DNA of 13,057 nucleotides from Planctomycetaceae bacterium (lineage in GTDB: Bacteria > Planctomycetota > Planctomycetia > Planctomycetales > Planctomycetaceae), in contig DLVV01000268.1 of the NCBI GenBank assembly GCA_003445035.1, positions 1 through 13,057 on the forward strand. The letters run 5' to 3'. The notes beneath the pieces are model-generated. The model saw nothing but the letters and a program-made list of their open reading frames with translations. It was not told the origin of the DNA and did no database searches. Both the position numbers and the translations under genes were made by a program. Shown piece after piece: positions 1-8,035 of this stretch; the first letter of the stretch is position 1; each line of letters opens with the position of its first letter.

Positions 1-619
1 GCTTCGAATCGTAGATCTTCACGATCGTGGTTCGCAGCTTCGGGCTGGCCGCCTTGAAACGCCGGCTCGAATCGGCGGGCTGTCCGAAGGCGAACAACTG
101 GTTGAACAGGTCGTATCTCTGGACCACTTTCACGATCTTGGCCTCGATGCCCGGCGAGATCACCTTCATGTTCAAGGCGATCGTGATCGGCGTGCGTTGT
201 CGCCGCTTGATGAGACCGAAGGCCTCGTCGAGCGTTGGCACCTTCAGCCCGCGAAATCTCGGGTGGAACCAACTGCCGGCATCCAGTTTGCGGATCTGGG
301 CCAGCGTCAGGTCACCGATGCGCCCCGTGCCATTGGTCGTACGGTCGACCGTGCCGTCGTGGATCACGACCAGTTGTCCATCCCTGGTCTGGTAGACGTC
401 CAGTTCAATCGATGCTCCCAGTGCGATCGCCGCTTCGAAGGCCGGCAGCGTGTTCTCGGGCGCATGGCGGACCAGCCCGCGGTGAGAGAGCAAGATTGGC
501 TCGTGGGTGACCGGTTCCGTTTGGGCGATGGCAACCGAATACGTGGAGGATGACATCACGACACAGGCGGCAACCAGGTGAAGCCGCAGCCGACGGCAAA
601 GAGCGAGACACGCGGACAT
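1..619 (-). CDS. Glycerophosphodiester phosphodiesterase (GDPD family), exported, 3' end off the window
   Basis: Seen: an open frame running left from an ATG at 619 with no stop before the window edge, giving the first 206 residues. An N-terminal basic stretch and hydrophobic segment (about residues 9-33, ending near AIAQ) look like a Sec signal. The GDPD signature follows in order: HRG at 46-48, PENT at 54-57, the acidic metal pair E72/D74 in an ELDV context, the TRDG turn at 78-81, and the second catalytic His in VIHD at 85-88. RTTNGTG and later PTLDEAF also match. Family knowledge: GDPD enzymes are TIM-barrel phosphodiesterases that release glycerol-3-phosphate from deacylated phospholipid headgroups, using two His and a divalent metal. 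All catalytic positions of the N-terminal half are present. An AAAAAGG stretch 7 nt before the ATG may be a weak ribosome site. It is divergent from the large heme protein, with 221 bp between them. The exact diester substrate is unknown, and the C-terminal half of the barrel is not visible. Confidence 0.9.
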   Translation of the reverse strand, partial: MSACLALCRRLRLHLVAACVVMSSSTYSVAIAQTEPVTHEPILLSHRGLVRHAPENTLPAFEAAIALGASIELDVYQTRDGQLVVIHDGTVDRTTNGTGRIGDLTLAQIRKLDAGSWFHPRFRGLKVPTLDEAFGLIKRRQRTPITIALNMKVISPGIEAKIVKVVQRYDLFNQLFAFGQPADSSRRFKAASPKLRTTIVKIYDSK

Positions 620-651
620 GAGTGAACCTTTTTGTCTTGGGCCGGCGGAAA

Positions 652-668
652 TGTCGATGATCTCGACA
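652..668. repeat. Perfect inverted repeat, 6-bp arms, in a divergent intergenic region
   Basis: TGTCGA, a 5-nt spacer TGATC, then TCGACA, located between the phosphodiesterase and the large heme protein gene. The same half-sites meet without a spacer as TGTCGACA at 761-768 in the same 221-bp gap. This could be an operator, but TCGA-rich palindromes arise easily in GC-rich DNA, so support is weak. No convincing -35/-10 pair was found in this gap for either flanking gene. Confidence 0.25.
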
Positions 669-840
669 CGAGCGTAACCGGTTTGGAGGACACAAGCGAA
701 CCGGGCGAGTGGATGCCGATCCGGCCTCCGGCATCGCTGCCAGCGGCCTAACTCCAAGTGTGTCGACAGCGGATGCGATGGAAGGCGAAGAGGTTTTTCT
801 CCATAGTGAGCCCAACCAAGGTGACCTCGGGGACGTGTTG

Positions 841-3800
841 ATGAGTGTTCAGATCAACAGATGGACAAGGCTGCTCTGGTGTGTGGCCGTTCTTGTTTCG
901 GCAGATTCGCTCGTGGCCGCTGATCGGTTTTCGCTGCGGGAAGGTGACGTGGTTGTGTTGGCCGGTGGCACCAACATGGTTCGCCTGCAACAGGCCGGTT
1001 TCCTGGAAGCGGCACTGACTCGCGGCTTCCCGGCAGCTCGCCCGAAATTTCGGGACCTGTCGTGGGAGGCCGACACCGTGTTTGGGCTGGGAACCGTGAT
1101 TGAACGCTGGCGTCCCGACGGGTTCGGCAAACGCGACGAACAGTTTCGACGTGTGGGGACGACGGTCGTCATGGCGCAGTTCGGCCAGTTGGAATCGCTT
1201 GCCGGTCGCAGCGGACTCGAACGATTCACCAGGGCGTACAACGAACTCGTCTCGTCGTGGCAGAAACAGGCCAGGCTGGTCGTGCTGGTCACCCCGTCAC
1301 CGTTCGAAGCCCCTCCCAACCGTTTGATTCCGGATCTGTCGATGCGCAATGACGACCTGGCCCTGTACGTCCAGGCCATCTCGAAACTCGCCGCCGATCG
1401 TGGACTGGTGCTGGTGGATTTGTTCTCCAGGTCGCGCAACGGATTGACTGACAATGGCATGCACATCAAGCCGTCGGCCCAGGCCCATGTCGCTCACTCG
1501 ATCGTCGGGCAACTGGGCGTCGAGTTTCCCGAAAAGAAGGTTCTCGAGCCTTTGCGCCGCGCGGTCATCGAAAAGCATCGTCTGTGGTACGACTACTGGC
1601 GACCGGCCAACTGGAAGCTGCTCTACGGCGACGACTCGCGTCGACAATTCACGCGGGGTGGAGCCAACTACATCCCGTTCCGCGAGGAATGGAAGAAACT
1701 GCTCCCGTTGATCGACCGGGCGGAACAGCGTGTCTGGATGGTGGCCGCGGGCAAGCCGGATCCCGGGCACCACCGTCCCAGGCCCGAGGTGCTCCACAAG
1801 GCTCCCCAGGCCAACATCAAGGCCGAGCTGGCATCGTTTGCGGTTCCCAAGGGGTTCCGGGTCAATCTGTTTGCGTCCGATACGCACGGATTGACGTCGC
1901 CGATTGCCATGCGATGGGATCCGGCCGGTCGCATGTACGTGGCCGTGACCACCACCTATCCGCACGTCTTCCCCGGAGACGTGCCCAACGACAAGATCAT
2001 TCGCCTGGAGGACACCAACGGGGACGGCACGGCTGACAGTTCGACCGTTTTTGCCGAGGGACTGAATATTCCGACCGGGATGGAATGGGGAGACGGCGGG
2101 ATCTATGTCGGGCAGAACACCGAGATCCTGTTCCTGCAGGACACCGATGACGATGGTCGAGCCGACCGCCGCCGCGTGGTCCTGGGCGGGTTTGGCAACG
2201 GGGACTCACACCAGACGATCAACTCGTTCATCTGGAGTCCGGGCGGGGAACTGTACTTCGGCCAGGGGGACGGATGCGAATCTCGCGTCGAGACGCCGTG
2301 GGGATCCAGCAACCTGTTCCAGGCCGGCTTCTACCGTCTCCGGCCCCGGCGACTGCAACTGGATCCGTTGCTGGACGACTTCATGGGACCTGGGAATCCC
2401 TGGGGTGTGGCCTTCAATGGCTGGGGACAGATTTTCAGCATCGACGGTGCCGGCGGTGTGACCTACCTGTCGCCCGGGCAGGTGCCCACCACCCACAAGC
2501 TGAAGCTCCGACGGATCGGAAACCCAGGCGGATACTGTGGCATCGGCTTCTTGGATGGCCGGGGGGTGCCCGAATCGATGCGGGGCGATTTCGTGATCGG
2601 CGACTTCAAGCCCAACCGCGTCAAACGGTTTTCGGTTCGCCCGGACGGTGCGGGATTCTCGTTGCAGTGGAAGGAACCGATCCTGCAGTCGCGGCACCGC
2701 AACTTCCGTCCGGTGGACGTGAAGCAGGGGCCCGACGGAGCGATTTACGTCGTGGACTGGTACAACCCGGTCACCTGTCACCAGGACGACGCGTACCGTG
2801 ATCCGGCACGGGACAAGGCACACGGACGGATCTGGCGGCTGGTTCACACCGAGTCGGTTCGGTTGGTTCCCAGGGCACCGGACCTGGCGAAGGCACCGAT
2901 CAGCGAGGTGCTCGATGCCTTGAAATCACCCGAGCACTGGACCCGGTACCAGGCCAAGCGGGCCTTGACGACCAGGGATCCGGCCGGAAGTGCCATCGCA
3001 TTGGACGCCTGGATCCAATCCCTGGATCCCAGGGACCCCGGCCACGAACATCATCTCTATGAAGCCCTGGGCGCCTTTGAGACGATTGAGGTCGTCCGTC
3101 CGGGATTGCTCAACAGGCTGCTGGGAGCCAGGGATCACCGGGCCAGGGCCTATGCGGCCCGGGTGACCGGACGGTGGCACGATCGTCTGGACGATCCACT
3201 GAAGAGCCTGGCGGCGCGGGTGGTCGACGAGCATCCCCAGGTACGGATGGAAGCCGTCATGGCCTGCGCGGCAATCCCCTCGCCGCGGTCGATCGAGGTG
3301 GTTGCTCGTGTGGTCGACAAGCCGAAGGACGGCTGGATCGACTACGCCTTCAAGCAAGCCGTGCATCACCTGGGGCCTCACTGGATCCCCGCCTTCCGCG
3401 AGGGGAAGGTGTCGTTTCAGCGACCCAGTCACCTGGCGGCCGTGTTGAACGAGGCCGGCGGGCGTGATGCCCTGGCGAGCCTGAAGCGGTTGCTCGACGG
3501 GGCCGACCTCGATCGGGCGACCCGGTCGGCTGCGATCTCGGCCGTATTGGCCGTCGGCGGTCCGGATGATCTCAGGACGTACGGGCTTGATGAGAAACGA
3601 TTCACTCGAGATGGGCGTTACGACGCGTCACTTCATGCCGAATCCTTGGGCCGATTGGTCGAGGTAACCCGGTTCCGCAAGGTGCGGCCGTCGGGAGATT
3701 TGGTTGCTTTGCTGGGAGGCTTGATCGCCAGGGACCATGCCCAGGTTCAGGCCCGTTCACTGGAACTGGCGGGTCTCTGGAACGTGACCCGCATCGGGGA

Positions 3801-4716
3801 TGCCATCCTGGCTGCAGCGGGCAATGACCGACTTCCGGTGACGGTGCGGGAAGCCGCGTTCGGAGCCCTGGTCGCATTGAAAGTGCCCGCCGGTCGTGGG
3901 GTGCTCGAAGCCTCCACGACGGCTCCACATCCGGTCGCGGTGCGGTCGGCAGCGGTGCGGTCACTGGTCTCGATTGATCCCCAACTGGCGGCCCGGCGGG
4001 CGGCCGAGTTGTTTGACGGCGAGAAACTGTCAGCCGACGACACCACGGCCACGCTGGACGCGTTCATGAATCGGACCGGTGGTGCCCAGTCGCTGGCTGC
4101 GGCCATGAAGTCGAAAAAACTGAAGCCGGAAACCGCTCGCCAGTTGTTGAAGTCCTTGTTCTCGACCGGTCACTCGGATCGAGAATTGCTCGGGACCTTC
4201 AACACCGCGCTGGGGGCGTCGGCCAAGGCTCCCGATTACAACCAGCAGTTCGTAAAAAAACTGGCCGGAGACGCGGCCAAGTCCGGTGTGGTCACACGCG
4301 GTGGTGTGCTGTTCCGGGACCTGGCCTGCGTGTCGTGTCACAAGGTGGGCGGCAGTGGCGGTACGATCGGTCCGGACCTGACGGCGATCGGAACGACGTT
4401 GTCGGCCGAGCGGATTGCCGAGGAACTGTTGTGGCCCAACCGGCAGGTCAAGGAAGGGTTTTCGGTGATCCAGGTGGTTACCGAGGACGGCAAGATCCAC
4501 CAGGGATATGAGCGAAAGACGAAGTCCAGCCAGGAAACCGGTGACCTGGTGCTGGAGGATCTGGCGACCCGGAAGCTGATGACCATCAAGCGAGAGAGCA
4601 TCGAGGCGAAGAAGGTCATCGGCAGCGTGATGCCCGCCGGCCTGACCGCGGTGCTCTCACGCGAACAGTTGCTTGACCTGATGCGGTTTCTCTCGGATCT
4701 CGGGAAGATTCGCTAG
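841..4716 (+). CDS. PVC-type membrane-bound dehydrogenase-like protein: SGNH-like, beta-propeller, HEAT-like repeats, C-terminal CxxCH heme domain
   Basis: A 1291-residue exported protein. The frame is open from 709, but the ATG at 841 is chosen because it begins a clear Sec signal (MSVQINRWTRLLW... to about residue 26, ending VAA). Modules: (a) about 30-240, SGNH-hydrolase-like, with GGT at 42-44 where a nucleophile motif is expected and a D204/H208 pair in TDNGMH; (b) a linker with conserved-looking Trp/Arg patches to about 330; (c) about 335-665, a PQQ/GDH-like beta-propeller starting at VPKGF, with two calcium-loop-like stretches, DTNGDGTAD (391-399) and DTDDDGRAD (434-442); (d) about 680-1110, alpha-helical HEAT-like repeats; (e) about 1145-1290, a c-type heme domain with C1163-VS-C1166-H1167 and a likely distal Met1264 in SVMPAG. 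Family knowledge: this order matches the Planctomycete/Verrucomicrobia 'membrane-bound dehydrogenase' and CxxCH heme-binding families (TIGR02604 and TIGR02603 types). The inferred role is envelope oxidation of a sugar-like or alcohol substrate with electron transfer to the heme. The substrate is unknown. It is convergent with the next gene, with 17 bp between the stops. Confidence 0.9.
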   Translation: MSVQINRWTRLLWCVAVLVSADSLVAADRFSLREGDVVVLAGGTNMVRLQQAGFLEAALTRGFPAARPKFRDLSWEADTVFGLGTVIERWRPDGFGKRDEQFRRVGTTVVMAQFGQLESLAGRSGLERFTRAYNELVSSWQKQARLVVLVTPSPFEAPPNRLIPDLSMRNDDLALYVQAISKLAADRGLVLVDLFSRSRNGLTDNGMHIKPSAQAHVAHSIVGQLGVEFPEKKVLEPLRRAVIEKHRLWYDYWRPANWKLLYGDDSRRQFTRGGANYIPFREEWKKLLPLIDRAEQRVWMVAAGKPDPGHHRPRPEVLHKAPQANIKAELASFAVPKGFRVNLFASDTHGLTSPIAMRWDPAGRMYVAVTTTYPHVFPGDVPNDKIIRLEDTNGDGTADSSTVFAEGLNIPTGMEWGDGGIYVGQNTEILFLQDTDDDGRADRRRVVLGGFGNGDSHQTINSFIWSPGGELYFGQGDGCESRVETPWGSSNLFQAGFYRLRPRRLQLDPLLDDFMGPGNPWGVAFNGWGQIFSIDGAGGVTYLSPGQVPTTHKLKLRRIGNPGGYCGIGFLDGRGVPESMRGDFVIGDFKPNRVKRFSVRPDGAGFSLQWKEPILQSRHRNFRPVDVKQGPDGAIYVVDWYNPVTCHQDDAYRDPARDKAHGRIWRLVHTESVRLVPRAPDLAKAPISEVLDALKSPEHWTRYQAKRALTTRDPAGSAIALDAWIQSLDPRDPGHEHHLYEALGAFETIEVVRPGLLNRLLGARDHRARAYAARVTGRWHDRLDDPLKSLAARVVDEHPQVRMEAVMACAAIPSPRSIEVVARVVDKPKDGWIDYAFKQAVHHLGPHWIPAFREGKVSFQRPSHLAAVLNEAGGRDALASLKRLLDGADLDRATRSAAISAVLAVGGPDDLRTYGLDEKRFTRDGRYDASLHAESLGRLVEVTRFRKVRPSGDLVALLGGLIARDHAQVQARSLELAGLWNVTRIGDAILAAAGNDRLPVTVREAAFGALVALKVPAGRGVLEASTTAPHPVAVRSAAVRSLVSIDPQLAARRAAELFDGEKLSADDTTATLDAFMNRTGGAQSLAAAMKSKKLKPETARQLLKSLFSTGHSDRELLGTFNTALGASAKAPDYNQQFVKKLAGDAAKSGVVTRGGVLFRDLACVSCHKVGGSGGTIGPDLTAIGTTLSAERIAEELLWPNRQVKEGFSVIQVVTEDGKIHQGYERKTKSSQETGDLVLEDLATRKLMTIKRESIEAKKVIGSVMPAGLTAVLSREQLLDLMRFLSDLGKIR

Positions 4717-4733
4717 CACCCAGGCCGCAACTG

Positions 4734-5594
4734 CTACGGCTGTTTGGTTCTGGTCGGCCGGGAGTGTTTCAGCACGAAGTCTGCTGCCAGTCCGTACGCG
4801 TTGTCGATGGCACTGTGCCCCCGGCTCGGCCCGATGACCAGTTCGATCGGAACGGGATTGTTGGGGGACGCCTTGACCGCGGCCCGGACGAAATTGCGGA
4901 CGGTGGACACGCAACTGTCGGTGCTGACCCGCTGATCGGAGTTGCCGATGCTGATCCAGACGTGGCGGCCGACAAGCCTGGTCGCCAGGGACGAGGCGTC
5001 ATAGGGACGGGCCTGTTCTGCTGTGACCTCGCGGAATTCTTTGAGGGCCCGGAGTTCGGTGACCGGGGAAACGCAAACGACCGTTCTGACTCGTGGTTCT
5101 GCAGCCGCCAGGTGCAGGGCACAGAATCCGCCCCGTGAGGTGCCGCCCGCGGCCACCTGGTTGGGGGCCGTGTACCTGTTGGAAACGAGCCAGTCGAGAA
5201 CGTCACGGCAGCGGTCAGTGAACGGTTTCACCGGGTCTTGCCCCGTCTTGACCCGATGGGCCCAGCCGGACAGCGCGGAGGGCTCGTTCGGTTTGTGGTC
5301 GCGGCCATGGCAGGGTGGGTCGAGTGTGACGTAGAGCCATCCATGTTTTGCCAGTTGTCGTCCGGAGGTGGTGTAGATCGGGAACTTGGTCATGTCTTCG
5401 ATGGACGTCGCGAAGACAAAGAACGTGGGGGATGGCCGCTTGGGTTTGGCGCCGAACAGGCCGAACCGGGTACCGGTGGAGGTTGTCAGCACCCGCATCG
5501 CCGGCGTGGCGGGTTGGGCGAAGGTGGCCGAGGGGCACGTCGTCAGCCCGGCCACGACCGAGCACAGCAGCAGCGAGGGGAAGTCTCTCTTCAT
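4734..5594 (-). CDS. Exported alpha/beta hydrolase (prolyl oligopeptidase / dienelactone hydrolase-like)
   Basis: 286 residues from an ATG at 5594. The frame stays open much further upstream, to 6275, but that part lies antisense inside the dipeptidase gene. The ATG at 5594 starts a typical signal peptide (MKRDFPSLLLCSVVAG..., likely cut after ATFA near residue 26). An LTTC at 17-20 only loosely resembles a lipobox. Catalytic elements: the nucleophile elbow GTSRG at 151-155 with Ser153, a likely acid Asp220 in GNSDQRV, and His260 in SRGHSAID. Spacing and order fit an alpha/beta hydrolase with Ser-Asp-His. The strand and oxyanion region before the elbow reads WLYVTLDPPCHGRDH (86-100), which resembles the 'D.p.HG.S' segment of dienelactone hydrolase and acyl-peptidase relatives. 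Inferred role: a periplasmic esterase or peptidase. The substrate is not readable. It is transcribed towards the large heme protein and away from the dipeptidase operon. No lid domain is apparent, and the length is about normal for the minimal fold. Confidence 0.85.
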   Translation of the reverse strand: MKRDFPSLLLCSVVAGLTTCPSATFAQPATPAMRVLTTSTGTRFGLFGAKPKRPSPTFFVFATSIEDMTKFPIYTTSGRQLAKHGWLYVTLDPPCHGRDHKPNEPSALSGWAHRVKTGQDPVKPFTDRCRDVLDWLVSNRYTAPNQVAAGGTSRGGFCALHLAAAEPRVRTVVCVSPVTELRALKEFREVTAEQARPYDASSLATRLVGRHVWISIGNSDQRVSTDSCVSTVRNFVRAAVKASPNNPVPIELVIGPSRGHSAIDNAYGLAADFVLKHSRPTRTKQP

Positions 5595-5756
5595 CTGTTG
5601 GGTCCCGCCGTTTTCCGGATCTCCTGGGAGGGCAATCTCACCTGAAGAGAGCCCGGAGATCAAGCACCCCATCGTCTCGTGGACTTGGGGTCGCAGCGGG
5701 AATAGACAATAGTGACCATCACGCTGTTCCTGTCGATCCCCGATGCAGGCACGACC
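5595..5756. other. Divergent intergenic region between the hydrolase and the dipeptidase operon
   Basis: 162 bp that should hold promoters for both directions. I see no convincing -35/-10 pair. AATAGACAAT at 5701-5710 is the most AT-rich spot and could be a -10 region for the operon, but no acceptable -35 lies at the right distance. A short CTCC-TG-GGAG hairpin-like sequence occurs in the middle. No small ORF or RNA gene is evident. Confidence 0.3.
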
Positions 5757-6833
5757 ATGCGACCGATTTTCGACGGCCACGGTGACCTGGCCCTGTTCGC
5801 CATCTCCTACAACCGTGATCAGACGGCGACGGCTGAGGAGATCAACCGCCGTGAGGAGGGGATGACCGATACGTTCGGTCGCGGGTGTGCAGCCAACAGC
5901 CTGCCGGAAATGCGGCGGGCCGGGGTCGGTATCTGCCAGTCGAGCCTGGCGGTTCGGGTGGCTGACAAGGCCAGGCCAACGCTGCGGTCGGACCTGAACT
6001 TTGCCACCCATCACATGGCCTACGCTCACGCTCACGGACAACTGGCCTATTACCGTGTGCTCGAACAGCAGGGCGAGGTGCGGCTGATCGATTCGGCCGA
6101 GGAAATGAACAGCCAGTGGCAGACGTGGGAAACCGCCACCGAAGAGGAACGACTCGAACTGCCGGTCGGGATCATCGTGTCGATGGAGTGTGCCGACCCG
6201 ATCGTTGAGCCGTCCCAGGCCGAATTGTGGTGGGAGGACGGGTTGCGCAGCGTGATGCTCTCGCACTTCGGTCACAGCCAGTACGCAGCCGGAACCGGTG
6301 TCACCGGGCCACTGACAGCCAGGGGGGTCGAACTACTGGCCGAGTTCGAGCGTCTGGGCATGATCCTGGACCTGTCACACACTTCCGAGGAGTCCTTCTA
6401 CGAATCGCTCGACCGGTTCACCGGTCCGGTCATCGCCAGTCACAACAACTGCCAGGCGCTGGTGCCGGGAGACCGGCAACTCTCCGATGATCAGATCGGG
6501 CGACTGATCGAACGCGGTGGCGTGATCGGTGCCGTGCTCGACGCCTGGATGCTGGTGCCCGGGTGGGTGCACGGGACCTCCCGGCCCGAGGAAGTGGACA
6601 TGGGGGCCGTGGCCGATCACATCGATCACGTCTGCCAACTGGCCGGGAATTCCCGTCACGCGGCGATCGGCAGCGACATCGGCGGAACCAACCACATGCC
6701 GCACGACTTCCGCACCACCTCCGATCTGCAGAAACTCGATTCGTTGCTGGCCGACCGCGGTTACGACGATCGCGACATCGACAACATCTTTCACCTGAAC
6801 TGGCTCGAGTTCTTTCGGCGCGAACTGCCGTAG
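5757..6833 (+). CDS. Peptidase family M19 (renal / membrane dipeptidase-type) metallohydrolase
   Basis: 358 residues from an ATG at 5757, which places the family's opening motif FDGHGDL at 5-11. A GTG at 5712 would add 15 residues (MTITLFLSIPDAGTT) and cannot be excluded. The full set of M19 binuclear zinc ligands is visible: H8 and D10 in DGHGD, the bridging E144 in SMECAD, H208 in DLSHTS and H229 in IASHNN. The 21-residue gap between the last two histidines equals that in human renal dipeptidase (H198/H219). Other family signatures are RQLSDDQIGRLIERGG and the late IGSDIGG. Family knowledge: M19 enzymes cleave dipeptides, including ones with a C-terminal D-residue, and some relatives act on other small amides. 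No signal peptide or lipobox is seen, so it is probably cytoplasmic, unlike most neighbours. Its stop lies 12 bp before the FAD oxidoreductase start, implying an operon and possibly a pathway in which cleavage frees an amino acid for oxidation. Confidence 0.92.
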   Translation: MRPIFDGHGDLALFAISYNRDQTATAEEINRREEGMTDTFGRGCAANSLPEMRRAGVGICQSSLAVRVADKARPTLRSDLNFATHHMAYAHAHGQLAYYRVLEQQGEVRLIDSAEEMNSQWQTWETATEEERLELPVGIIVSMECADPIVEPSQAELWWEDGLRSVMLSHFGHSQYAAGTGVTGPLTARGVELLAEFERLGMILDLSHTSEESFYESLDRFTGPVIASHNNCQALVPGDRQLSDDQIGRLIERGGVIGAVLDAWMLVPGWVHGTSRPEEVDMGAVADHIDHVCQLAGNSRHAAIGSDIGGTNHMPHDFRTTSDLQKLDSLLADRGYDDRDIDNIFHLNWLEFFRRELP

Positions 6834-6834
6834 C

Positions 6835-6840
6835 GAGGGA
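6835..6840 (+). promoter_or_regulatory. Shine-Dalgarno-like site of the FAD oxidoreductase gene
   Basis: GAGGGA directly after the dipeptidase stop and 5 nt before the ATG at 6846. It is the clearest ribosome site in the window. It supports that start and translation of the second gene from a two-gene transcript. Confidence 0.6.
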
Positions 6841-6845
6841 AGCTG

Positions 6846-8024
6846 ATGGGCCGGACGGCGGATGTCGTGATTGTCGGTGGAGGTGTGACGGGGTTGTGCA
6901 CGGCCCTGGCCCTCAAAGAACGGGGGGTGGGCCGGATCGAGGTGCTGGAACGGCACTTCACGGGATCGGGACAGTCGGGGCGGGCGGCTGGTGTGATCCG
7001 CGGCTGCGTGGGGCACGCGACGGTCGCCGCGACACAGTTGGAAGGCCAGGAGTTCTACGGCACGTTCGAGGCGAGGTACGGGATTCCGGTCGAAGTTCAC
7101 CGGACCGGTTACCTGCTGGTGGCTCGGTCTCACGAACGGGCTCACGTGGAGACCACGGTGTCGGTGGCTGAACGTGCCGGGTGCCGACTGGGCCTTGTCG
7201 CAGCCGAGGAGGCTGTCGAGATTCAACCCGGTCTGGACGCCGATCCGGCCGGGGTGCACGTCTTTGAACCGGGTGGAATTTATGTCGATCCGGCTCCCGC
7301 CACTCAGGCAATTCGACTGGCCGCCACCGCCACCGGAGTGGCGATTCGCGAGGGGTGTGAGGTCAAGGAGGTGGTGGTCGAGGGTGGACGCGTGACCGGT
7401 GTTGTGAGCAATGACGGGAATGTTTCGGCCGAAAACGTGCTGGTGGCGACATCGGTCTGGGGCACTCCCCAGTTGGCTCGGCTGGGTATCGAAGTCCCGG
7501 TCCGTCCGCACATTGCGCAGATGGCGTTTTTTCATGTCCCGGCAGGTTCCGGTCAGCGATTGCAGACAACGTTGTTCGATTCGCGAGCCGGCCTCTACAT
7601 GCGACCCGAGGGCGTGGCTCAGATGTTCGTTGGCCGGAAGGAAAAGGACTTCCATGATCCGGACGGGCCAGCCATCGATCCGGATGATTACAAACAGACC
7701 GCCGAGTACTTCGCGGTCCAGCGAATGCACGCGGGGCTGTCAGTGACTTTGCCCTCGATGAGCGACGGATTTGTCCACCGCACCTACGCGTGCACCTATG
7801 ACGTGACGCCTGACGAGATGCCGATCCTGGAGCAGGCGGAGGGGATCGACGGGCTGTTCTTTGCCCTCGGCTTCAGTGGTGGTGGCTTCTCGGCCGCTCC
7901 CTGGGTGGGACGGCGAATGGCCGATTGCATCACCTCCGGTGAGAAACCCCCGGAGATCACTCCGTTCAAATTGGAACGGTTCGAGACGGGGGAGACCATT
8001 ACCTGGAGCAACACGCCCGACTGA
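6846..8024 (+). CDS. FAD-dependent oxidoreductase, DAO family (sarcosine/dimethylglycine/glycine oxidase-like)
   Basis: 392 residues, ATG at 6846 behind a strong ribosome site. The N-terminus is a Rossmann FAD-binding unit: VIVGGGVTG with GxGxxG at 11-16, and the ribose-binding acid E35 in VLERH. The SGQSGRAAGVIRG segment (41-53) matches the DAO family's pyrophosphate/flavin contact region. Near the C-terminus, CTYDVTPDEMPIL followed by ALGFSGGGFSAAPWVG is the standard second FAD-contact block of sarcosine-oxidase-beta and glycine-oxidase-like proteins. Length is normal for the family and no domain appears missing. Family knowledge: these flavoenzymes oxidise secondary or tertiary amines or amino acids (sarcosine, dimethylglycine, glycine, D-amino acids, proline-like substrates) to the imine. 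Which substrate applies here cannot be told. There is no signal peptide, so it should act in the cytoplasm. It is the second gene of the dipeptidase operon and ends 11 bp before the convergent DUF1501 gene; no terminator hairpin is visible in that gap. Confidence 0.9.
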   Translation: MGRTADVVIVGGGVTGLCTALALKERGVGRIEVLERHFTGSGQSGRAAGVIRGCVGHATVAATQLEGQEFYGTFEARYGIPVEVHRTGYLLVARSHERAHVETTVSVAERAGCRLGLVAAEEAVEIQPGLDADPAGVHVFEPGGIYVDPAPATQAIRLAATATGVAIREGCEVKEVVVEGGRVTGVVSNDGNVSAENVLVATSVWGTPQLARLGIEVPVRPHIAQMAFFHVPAGSGQRLQTTLFDSRAGLYMRPEGVAQMFVGRKEKDFHDPDGPAIDPDDYKQTAEYFAVQRMHAGLSVTLPSMSDGFVHRTYACTYDVTPDEMPILEQAEGIDGLFFALGFSGGGFSAAPWVGRRMADCITSGEKPPEITPFKLERFETGETITWSNTPD

Positions 8025-8035
8025 ACTGCGGCGTT

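Noticed and set aside
709..840. 44-codon upstream extension of the large heme protein
   Set aside because: The frame is open, but the extension is not hydrophobic and would place the signal peptide internally. The ATG at 841 is the natural start.
4717..4733. Possible terminator between the convergent heme protein and hydrolase genes
   Set aside because: The 17-bp gap holds no stable hairpin followed by a T run on either strand. The 11-bp gap at 8025-8035 was checked with the same result.
5595..6275. 227-codon N-terminal extension of the alpha/beta hydrolase frame
   Set aside because: It is antisense to the dipeptidase coding region and has no fold signature. A signal peptide begins at the internal Met at 5594.
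6375..7730. 451-codon open frame antisense to the dipeptidase and the oxidoreductase
   Set aside because: It spans two well-supported genes on the other strand, has no motif, and its composition (His/Arg/Pro/Gly-rich) is typical of a shadow frame.
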